Of a DNA stretch of 64,000 nucleotides, positions 1 through 10,900 are shown piece after piece. The first letter of the stretch is position 1; each line of letters begins with the position of its first letter. Under the pieces are notes generated by a model. That model ran no database searches, was not told where the DNA came from, and was given only the letters and a program-made list of their open reading frames with translations. Source of the stretch: Antedon bifida (Eukaryota; Echinodermata; Crinoidea; Comatulida; Antedonidae). Where the stretch lies: assembly GCA_963402885.1 (NCBI GenBank), contig OY727094.1:10914501-10978500 (forward strand), written 5' to 3'. The translations under genes and the position numbers were made by a program.

Positions 1-479
1 AAGTCATTTTATGTGAAAATGTTTCATTACTACAAATATAAATGTCTCTATTCTGAACAAAATGACACCAAAATCGATTGAAAATGATCAGTAGTTACTG
101 AGATATACAGATAAGAGGTCAAAGGTCAAACTGGAAGAAACGTCATTTCCGGTCACTTTTTGACGAAACTTTTCATTAGAGCAAATAGAAATATGTGGTT
201 TGTGAACAATTTAACACCAGAATCAAGTCTCTACTGTTTATAGTTGCCAAGATATGAGTACTTTTTATTTTTATGGTGGCCATTTTGAAATCAAGATGGC
301 CGCCATACCGGACGTTGGACACTTGGCACTCCCCGATATTTTGAATCTATATACATCAAAGAAACTTTGTGGCAAGTTTCATGCTTTGGTAATAAAGTGC
401 ACAACTTGGCTATTTTTATGGCGTTAACTGCTCTACTAAAAGTATTATATGATGTATAGACGGGGTTCTTTTAAAAGTG
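1..479. other. Intergenic sequence with internally repeated, probably interspersed repeat
   Basis: Two diverged units (about 18-130 and 168-262) share the order TTTCATTA, A(C/T)AAATA, A-C-A-C-C-A-(A/G)-A-A-T-C and a GAGATAT-like end. They are followed by CATTTTGAAATCAAGATGGC. No coding region is seen. It resembles a dispersed repeat, but no second copy is in the window. Confidence 0.35.
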
Positions 480-870
480 TATCTTTGTTTGAGACTTTGG
501 GAACATTTAAAGTAACTAAAATGCAGTTTTTCAGTTTGCGAGTCTATTATAAATAAGGGTTAATTTCTGCTGCATTCTGCCGAATAAATGTTTATTTCAA
601 AAATATAAGTTATAGACCGACTGCATTTCTGCTAAATTTGTAATCCCAAATAACCATTTCAATTAGTGGTTGGTTATTTACAAAAATGTTAATACTACCA
701 AAAATGCAATTTTCAGGTTATTTTGGTTTGGTTAAATGCCATTCAAATCCTCAATTGTTTGGGTGTTTTAACCATTATTACGCTGCCATAATGTTTATTG
801 ACAATTTGTCCCGTTTCTGCTGCCAAAAAATTAGGGGTAATTTATTAACATGGTTATTAATCGGTTATTT
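480..870. repeat. Left end of duplicated block (3' flank of gene A)
   Basis: This segment matches 46030-46470 downstream of gene D, including AAAGTAACTAAAATGCAGTT and TTAGTGGTTGGTTATT. Together with the promoter match it bounds a segmental duplication that carried gene A/D with both flanks (about 13.4 kb here, about 18 kb in the D copy because of transposons). Confidence 0.7.
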
Positions 871-1071
871 TTTTACAGCATAAACAGGACTATAAATAGA
901 AACATTTAAGTATATATATTTATCTCGCCAGAGACATTTTTTTCATACAAGTTGCGTAATAAAGTTTTTTGGGAAAGGAATTTATTTTGACTAGTTAAGC
1001 CTCCACTGATTGTGAGGACGTTTTTTGTTTGGGAGAATGTATCTGGTGGGTGAAAATCTGTGATAATACTA

Positions 1072-1230
1072 TATATAGCTCTGTGGTCTAGTGGCATGAT
1101 ACTCGCGAGGTCACAGGTTCGAATCCCGCCAGAGACATTGTTCATACAACTAAAAATACAAATGAGCTATGCTCGACGCGATAATGAGATCATGTTCCGA
1201 ATATGAGCACTGTTTTAATACTTTAACAGT
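1072..1230 (+). mobile_element. tRNA-derived SINE, family 3
   Basis: The head TGTGGTCTAGTGGCATGATA resembles a tRNA D-arm/A box, and GGTTCGAATCCCGCC at about 1119-1133 is a strong B box. The anticodon arm is collapsed, so it is not a working tRNA. The downstream body (GAGCTATGCTCGACGCGAT) recurs at 19277-19400. The equivalent position beside gene D lacks it, so it inserted after the A/D duplication. Confidence 0.7.
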
Positions 1231-1388
1231 ATGATTTATATATTTATAAATTATATAAATAATAATAACTAAATTATAATTAATCAAACATGAATATTGC
1301 TGTATTAAGTAAAAATGTCTGAAAAATAAACATATCTGAAACAATTAAAGTGTGTACTTATGAATTAAGTCTTACTAACTACCAAAAG

Positions 1389-1932
1389 CTAATATTCTAA
1401 AAATTGCAATTTTGCATACAACTTTATACCTTTCTTGACAAGCTTTCCTTGGGACATTTCCATATATGGTGTTTGCTCTTCATTATCTATTACTCTTCCT
1501 GAGGTACTGACTTGTAAATCAAGATCAGCGTATTGAATCTCTTTCTATAATTTATCATAAATTAATTAAGACAAACTACAAAACATATACAAATATACAC
1601 AAAAGTTGCACTAGAAATAAATGTTATAAACAAAGAAAGTAGTTAAAGATGTACTGTAATCAAAAAACTTTCGAAATGGCTTTATTCTTCCCAATTCCAA
1701 AATCTAGAGAATATTTAATAGAAGTTTTAAAATTAGTAAGATTCAAAGAGATCAAATAAACAAAATCGCTTTAAAAAGTGCTGAAATTATGTACAGTATG
1801 CTTTGTTAATAGAGTGTTTTTAATTCTCATATCTACAGTAGTAAGACTAATTTCTAACAGCTTAAACAGACCATTTAAAAAAAACTAGAAATACCTTGCA
1901 CTTTTCTTCTTCAAGTTTAATGTGTGTTGTTC
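1389..1932 (-). CDS. Gene A: second, terminal ITIM/YMEM cassette and C-terminus
   Basis: Linker exon 1932-1895 (38 nt, GTTHIKLEEEKCK) and terminal exon 1544-1389. The exon repeats IQYADL and TPYMEM and then reads through the former donor site into a short unique C-terminus with KLYAKL before a TAG stop. The gene D terminal exon also reads through its donor but stops after only two extra codons (KLVRKGI), so the receptors differ at their extreme C-termini. Confidence 0.78.
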
Positions 1933-4900
1933 CTATAGTCGCATGAAAAATCAATTAAAACCCGTAACAGGATTAAATCAGTTTAGAGCATGGTCAGCAT
2001 TTGTAAAAATTGAAAATGAGATTTGAAAGTTTACTTTTTTAATGCATTTAAAATAGTTGTGAGTATCATATACTGACAATTATTGTAACTTCAACTAAAC
2101 TTTATAAATAAACAAACAAGGTTTAAGTATGCTCTTTCTAAAAACTAAAACAAATTGCTTGTCAACATATTTAGAAAATTAAGTTAGAAATTATATATGC
2201 CACAAAACAGAACATTAAAAATATTATATTAATCAATCCAATCTATTTTTACAAAAAAATAATATAAATATGTTAGGTTGATTAAACTGTGCAATACCTA
2301 TATTAACAAAAAAAAAGTGGTTACTCACAAAATTGAGCTGACCTTTTAAAAATATACAATACTATAATACTACAATAAAGGGTTATTGATGCATTCGCAT
2401 TGGTCAGGCTTCTTCAAAATGTAGTCTTTATATTATATAAAACTTTAAACCTGTTAAAGTTGTCACTACTTGCTACATTGAGGATATGGACATTTTAAAA
2501 ACATACATTTGGACAAAATACAATCTTACAAAACATACGAAGCAATTCAACAGTGATAAGAAGAGTAGGAAGAGAAATGATATCTATGCATTTAAAACAA
2601 CTCTATCAACTCAAATGGCTAGCCAAAATGTCCTGAATAATATTATGTATGTTCTTTTTTTGTACTTAAATTTACTTTTACTTGTAAACGTTGTATATAT
2701 CTCTATATATATTTTCTTTTATGTTTAAATATACTTTAACTTTATATATAATTATATTTTTCATTTTAATTTTACTAGTTAATAAATGGGCCATTTTGAA
2801 AAGCTATGTTACTAAAAATCCAATTCAGCCAAAAGAATATAAATATTCCTGAGAGGAAATAAAAATATTAAACAACAGTTTATCAAAGAATGATTGTGAT
2901 TTTTAAATAAAAAGATCAGTTTCTTTAAATTTTCATTACAACCACAATACCTTTCTTGACAAGCTTTCCGTGTGACATTTCCATATATGGTGTTTGCTCT
3001 TCATTATCTATTACTCTTCCTGATGCACTGACTTGTAAATCAAGATCAGCGTATTGAATCTCTTTCTATAATTTATCATAAACTAATTAATGTATATTCC
3101 AAATAAACTACAAAAACATATACTATTTATCATATAAACAAGGAAAGTATACAAAATAGACTCGAATAACTTTATCGACTTTCAGTTTCAAAATTAGTGT
3201 ATACAATAAGTAAATAAACGCAATTGCTTTGTTAGATTTTGCCATTTACAGCCAGCCTCCTATCTTCCTTAAATGTAGCATTTTCTAAAAATGAATAATA
3301 TTAATACCTTGCATTTTTCTTATAAATTTATTATCTGATGTTCCTATAGTTGCATAAAAATCAAATAAATGAAAACACACATCATAGGAATTTAGGATTG
3401 AAATAACAATCATGTGCAAGGTAGGTCTGACAAAATCTAAAATATCCTTCCTAAAGTTTTTAGAATTGAAGAAAAATATCAATTTGAACTAATCTATGCA
3501 ACAAATTACACAAAAGATTTATACTAAAATAATTACAGTATAAAGGAATATACAAAAGTGTGTTAAAATAGATACAATGTCTATTTCTATTTTCAAAAGT
3601 ATTGCAATATAAAGAAAATTTTTGACAGAAAATGTTTTGTACACAATAATTTTCTTTTTACAAAATTTGTAAACAAAGTTGTTTACTATTTGAAATCCAT
3701 ATGGAAAGGGAAACCCAAATTTATATCTAGACAACGCATTAACAACGTTTAGAAAATATCCACAATGATGGAAAATATATATAAATTAAAATGCACAGGA
3801 GAAATTCTAAAATGCCCAATGATATACTAATTATTATACAAACGATAAAGGTAAGGAAATCTGTGACTATGAGCAAAAGCCGCCTCGACCGCCTTCTGCT
3901 TGATATGCAGATATCTTAACCATAAAATCACTGGGGCTTTCATGGTATTGTTCAAATTTGATTGGATAGGAACACCAATATCAAAATAATATTCAAAAAT
4001 ACAATGGGTAAACAGCCCCAAAAAAATAAAACAGGGCAAATAGTTCTATAATTAAAATAATAAGTAATTTGCAAAATAAAGCAATAACATTATTTGAAAA
4101 ATATTTTATAAATAGATAACTAAATATCACCGGTAGACTTTCTGCCTCGTTCCGCTTTAGCATAAATGACAGGTTTTTGAAATGACATAGAAATACCAGA
4201 TTCATCATTTGGATAAACTACTTCATTCTGTGAAAACAATTTTCCATATGAATCTTATCAATTGTTACAGTACTGTACTTTAATTTAGACGGTATTTGTT
4301 GTGGCTTCTTGTAATGTATCTCCAATAAAGATAAACTAATTGATTATAATGTACAGTACAATATAAATGAAATTATAATAAATACAAATCGCTACTGAAA
4401 TCTACAGTATAGCAAATATAAACACAAATGTCATTTGTTTGTTTTTATTAATAGTTGAGAAAATATTAAACTGCTAAAGAAATTTCTATGCTGTTTTTAC
4501 AATGTGAATAAAAACTTCATAATTGAAAAATAAAAAAAGGAAAAAATTTTATTAGTATGTACACATTAGTGAAATTGCAGATTTTAAAGTAAACGAAAGC
4601 TTACTGTATGACTGTTTTCGATATCTCTTCCTTTATTTAAAAAAAAAACACATATGAGTTTATATTGATTTTTCCCGGCTAATGGCCAGTTTTCAATTCA
4701 ATAGACATTTATTTACAAAATCTGAATACATACAGTAGGAAAACAAGAAACAGGATTGTACAGAATTATAAAAGTATAATAAAACAAGGTATAATAACGT
4801 AATACACACAATACTACATGGTATTTCTCAAATAGAAATGAACTTGGTCTCTGGAACAAGTTAAGTAGATATTTAGAAATTACAAAAGGATTGTATATAA

Positions 4901-7900
4901 TAATTATAAAAGATATCCTTCTCAATAGATAGAGGTATTTATTATTATTATTTTGACTCTCGTATACTTTATGGTCATGTGTAAAATGGTTGTGACAATA
5001 TGTTATCCATTGTCCAAAATAAACCATAAAATAATTTGTTATAACTGATTCAGTGTTTGATGGATGCCCTTTCAAATGTTACTGCTTTAAAGTAAATTGT
5101 CCCTTGAAACACAAAAAAATGAAGGTCAAAATATTCTAAATTTAAATTGGCCATATCAAAGTAATATTAAAATTATTCACTTTAAATCGAAAATTCGAGC
5201 TAAAAGCAACAAGTTTACGTAATTAACAAGTAAATTAGTTTGATTACATTTCGTCTGGAGAATCGTCGCGAGCGAAAGTAAACAAAGATTTCAAACCACG
5301 AGTACGCATTATGCATATGCTAGGATTAGGATTGTTTACAACTCGTCACGGTTGAGAAGGTATTTTCACACAGATCGTGAGGAAGTTTTATGATTATGCA
5401 TACAGAGTAGCCAAACAAGCGCGTTTCATTATGGGGCATGTTTTGATGGAAAACTTTGACTGGAAGTCAGAGTTTTTTTTTTTTTTAAAAACGTCTGTAT
5501 TTCAGTTAAATGATTTTTTTTCGACAAATTTTTGGTGATAGTTAATAACTATTATGATACTTCAAAATGACCCACCTTTTTTCGAAATCTGTTATTTTTT
5601 ATTTTTTTGGAATTAGTCAAAGGGACAATACATCTATAATATGTTTGATTTCTTTAAAATAATAGTATTGAAAAAACAATAGTAAATTTTACCTTCTGTA
5701 TTTTCACCAGATGTTTCTTGATGTTCTGCTAGAAGTTTACTTTCTTCGTTATCATCAGGAATTGCCTTTGAAAAGAAGTGTCAAATAAAAAAAATGCCAA
5801 TGTAATCTTAAACACTAAAATCCATACACTAGCTATCCCAACATCAATGTAATTTTAGCCTATTATTACAATTTATTGGCTTCTTTTACTAAAATTGATC
5901 TTGTTAAGAAATCAAAATGGCCACGTATACAAAACGCTACATAAATTATGCAGTAGCTAGTTTCGTTTTGAAAAGTGTTTGTCATGTACCACATAAACCC
6001 AGCGAACAAATTATTGTTAAGCCTGTTTTCCACTAGAAAAACATGTATTCACCGGAATAGAAAGTTCCAGCTTATGCAAATTCCATTCTGCAACATATTC
6101 AGTTTAAGTATTTTTTTACTTATCGCAGAGTAAAAAATATTCCGCAAATCACAGAACAGGATTTTTGTTTAAAAAATTATAAAAGCGTTGCACAAGGAAT
6201 TAGTGAAATTACATTTGTAATTTCACTCTTTCCTGGTTGCACAATATATTTCTCTGTGAGTGATGAATTCTCACAACTACATTTTCTTAATAGAAAACAA
6301 ACAATTTTAGGTTGTGGTCAATTCAGCAAGAAGTTTGATAAACAATATTTTGCAAACAAAAATACTGCTCACTCCATCTATTGTTAAAGTTCAAATAATG
6401 TCCAAGAGTGGAGTGAATTGATTTGATAAATGGGTAGAAATTGAAAAACAAAATTGATGATGTCATTTTATGATCTGTATATTATTGAAACAAACATTTC
6501 AGCATATATTTATTTAGAAATCTTTTCTATATCTTTGTATTCCTAAAACACAAAAAAGTAGTTTAACTTAAGAAAACCAAGGTTTCCATAAGAAACGAGA
6601 TACCTTGTTTTGTCCAGATTTAACAGATGATTCTTGTGCAGTAGCAGTTTCAGTTTCTGCAGGCTGACTAGGTGGTGAACTTGATTTTATTACAACAGCA
6701 GCACTGTTCTCTGCACCTTCAGGTCCTTCTCTTTCTTTAACCATCATCTGATACTCTTCACCACCTCTGCTGCATGGTTATTTTACAATACAAGACATTA
6801 AAATACATAATCAGGGCATAGGCTTTGAAAGAATATTTTGCTTTTGTTTGTGTCATACATACATTTTAATTTTTTTTTACTAAGGCAGGTATTGTGTTTT
6901 GGACACAAATATATATCAAATTAGTTTAAATATCCTTAACAATTAAACCGCAGTAGAAAGATGAGGTTACATCAACTACAGTTTACACAATAAACCTCCA
7001 AAAAATATTTTGAATTAGATAATCATACCCGTACATCAAATAATGATCATGAGTAATATAAATAAACCATATAAATTATTGTAATGTTAAAACTAAACTT
7101 ACTTCTTTCCATTTTTCATTTTATCTTGTTTGTTGATTTTAACTATGAAAAAAAATAAGAATTTTATTTAAGAAAAAATATATTTAGAAGTGAATAATTG
7201 TAAATGAATCTATACAGCACTAATACTAAAGTGTAAAAGAGTTTTTTTTCAATCACTTTTATTCAATAAATAAAAGAGCAAACATACTAGAATAATAAAA
7301 TAAGAAAATACAGATGTAGAGCAAATGCTACCATTAAGCACAGCTAAAAAAACGTAAAAAAATATTTATAAAAAACTGTTTTCCATCATAACAAAATCTC
7401 CATGATAAGCACAATAGACGAATGAAAATGTTTATCAGTTAAAATAGACACACAATACTGATATTTGTTTTTAGTTTTACAGTATCTTTAGGGAAAGAGA
7501 GAGAGAGTTTGTATGGTTTGTACGTCACTATGCAATTTTATTAATTTAATCTGGGGTCTTTACATACATACATTATTATACTTGATGGAAGTACCAAAAA
7601 TGATTTCTTTCTAGATAAAACATATAACTTACATGATTTGTTTGAGTATTCAATACAAAAAAATCCGCAAAAGTACACACAGCAGTAACAGACAAACTGA
7701 CAGACCGTTTTACAACTACTGAATTGCTTTTGATCTGTACCAAGCGCCGTTTCGTTCTTTTTTATTTTAAAAGTCTTAAACCTTGCAATGCTTGGACGGT
7801 ATTTCCAACTCATCGTAACAGGTTTGCCTCCTTCAACTGTGGTTATATTGATATCCTTATTGCTCCACTCAATATTCTTGAAATGCATATAATCTGAAAA

Positions 7901-10900
7901 TTTTAATTAAAAATATTATTTTTTTTTAATTTACTACCTTTTAATCAATAATAAGGACAAAGTCTTTTGTAATTATCAGTTCATATAAATATAATTTAAA
8001 TAACAAATTGATATTATCAAGTGCTCACGCATCAATATGAATATCTTAATGTGCATGTTAAATCAAATCTTGCAATTAAGAAGAAAAGTAATAATATTAA
8101 GGGATAAGACACTTTACTTACAAACTAGAAGCAGTAACCATAGCAACAAACCAGCACAAATCACAATCAAGACAATGTACAATATTACTGAACCTCCTGT
8201 AATACCTACAAAAACAATTCACAATCTGTATAATAGGCCATATTAAAATCAAAGTGTAAAATATGTTAAAACAAAACCTAGCAATTCATTTAATGCTTAT
8301 TTTACGAGTTTGGAATATATTACTTAAACTTACACTCTTCGGAATGACCTACTGACTGACAATGTAAAAGTTAAATGTGTATAATATATATTTGTATAAT
8401 GTAAAAAGCAGTAACATTTGTCCTCATCAGTTATTGATTAGAAATTTAACATGCACGATCAGAGGCGTAGGCTGGTTGCTGTCTGGGGGTGCAAACATTA
8501 TAAATGCGTGACTGTTAGGTGCGCTGCCCGGAAATTGCAGTTAATTAGACATTGATATATAAAACGAAATTATAAGTCTACAAGACCAGACCACCATGGT
8601 TGGGGTGGAGCTAAGACAATTTTGAAAAATAGAGTTGCTAGGTCCCAGGAAATTGGACTTATACTTTGTAAATGTCAGGCCTAGAGGCCTAAAAAAGCAA
8701 TGGCAAAAAAGTGCGTCCGCGACGATGATAGCTAAAATATATTTGAATTGAATGTGAATACCTTTAATAAATTACCATTTCCTAACATATAGAGTAACAT
8801 AGTATCTACATGAACATTCTAGAATAAGAGTATGTTTAGATTTAAGAAACCATGTATAAATAATATAAGAACAATCAGGAACATTCCAGAAGTATACTAT
8901 TAATAGAGACTGAAATCCAATAGAGTAACAAGTTTAAGGAATGATCTAGAAGGATAGGAACATCTTGTATATAAGGGGAAGTATGACAATTGTAAGGAGG
9001 AAGAAGGATTTTTGATGGAAGCATTTATTTTGAAGAAGGTTGGATATTAGATTGTAAAAGTTATTGTGAAGCTGTTGTTTAATAAAGTGTTTACTGGATA
9101 ATTGAAGTTGATTGAAATTAAAGCTTTGCTTTTAAGTTATTTTACAACTTTGTGGATTTTGTGTGTATACTTTTATGTCACAAGGGAGCAGCAGTCTTTC
9201 ATGGTACTTGAAATAGGTTGTGATCGTTTCATAATTTAAACATAATTGTGAAATTATTAATCAAAACTATTATTTTAATTTAATTGGCAACATATGTGTG
9301 GTAGTTTAAGAACAACTTTTATTACACATTTGACAGTGCTGATTATTATTAGAATTAAAAAAAACTTAAAGAATTTGTGCTTCTACTTCTTTTAAATCCC
9401 ATACTAAACTTAATATTTACGATTTAAATAAGTTTCAAATTTGCCTTTTTATGTTCCGTTTACATCGGTCTCTGTTACTCTCTCAAATTCACTATTTTTT
9501 AAACCTGTTCACAGCCACAACACGTGGTCTGCCCAAACATACATTCCTACTTTGCCTACCACCTCAAATCTTAGACATCGCTCCATCTTATTTTGTAGTC
9601 CCAAATCATCCATCATTCCTGACAAACAAACTATAAATTTCTAGTTTTAGATACAAACTTAAAAATGCCCTGATCTCGGTATAGGCCCTATGGCGACTAC
9701 AATTTTCAACAATTTCTTTCTGTTTTTTTTTTTTTTTTTTGCTTTTGCTTGGATAACCTTTTATATTTTTTACTCCATCTTTGGTATAGCATTCTTTGAA
9801 AATTACCTTTTTTTTCAATAAGCTTGCCTGAATCTTCGACTGCCCGGTGTTTTCACTTCTCCTTCTCCTTCCTTTTTATTTGGATATATCGTATTTTTCC
9901 CAACTATTTTATAATTTTTTTTGGGAGCCTAGGCGTAAAGTTTTTAAATTTATATAGGTTTCCTTCTACACATACTATGTTTTTTTATTGGTTATTATCA
10001 CAAGTATTTGTATAATTATTATTTTATGTATTTTCAATATAATATATTATGTGTGGAGAGCATTTATTGAATATTTATTTATTTATTGAATATTGAATAA
10101 ACAAATCAATTGGAAAATGTTACAACAAATTCATCAACATTATCTGTTTATTCGACATTTAGGGTAACGGTTAAAAAACGTATTGACCTCAATAGAAATT
10201 ACCAATAAGTGCTTAACATTTAGATTGTCTTCAAAACAATACTTTGGAGTTTTGTATAGTTAGTTTTGATGCACAATATAATTATATTCACTTTTTTATA
10301 CTTCAGGTTTAGTGCTGCGATTTGCATGAGGATCTAATTAAAATTACCTTCAAGGTAAACAAAAAACCATGGAATTATGGAAATGTGTCTGAAAAGGCAT
10401 ACAAAATTCAAGCAAGCATGAAGAACAACGCATAGGGAATGAGCCTAGCAAGAAAGATGTTTGAACTTTTTAAGCAGCTAGATAAATGGCATTAAAAAAG
10501 GCGAACATTTATAATTATTTCATTTATCTCATGCTCACACGCACTACCACTCCATCCCATCCAACTACGGTACTGTATCACGTTTAATATTGTTGTATAT
10601 TACCTGCACTACAGTTCTCTAATGTTGTTTTATTACGCATTGCATTCTCCGCATAACATGTAAGATTAGATTGGCATATTTCATCATTAATTTCTATAGT
10701 CGCTGTATTTTCTCCTTTCTTCAATTCTTCTCCATCTTGTAATATAAATACCGATGATGACTTGGGATAGCCTTCTGCAGTACAGGTTGCAAAACCATCT
10801 TCAAGTGTAAAAGTAATAGCAATATCTAAAAAAGAGACAAAATCATTGCAGATAAATTGTTAAATAACATAATTAATAAAAAGGTATTTGGTGTTAATTA

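Noticed and set aside
1074-1140. Possible tRNA gene
   Set aside because: A and B boxes are good, but the anticodon arm is collapsed and the downstream body recurs at 19.28 kb, so it is a SINE head.
4713-5075. 120-residue minus-strand open frame
   Set aside because: Hydrophobic, low-complexity translation of AT-rich intronic DNA of gene A; no domain and not conserved at the gene D position.
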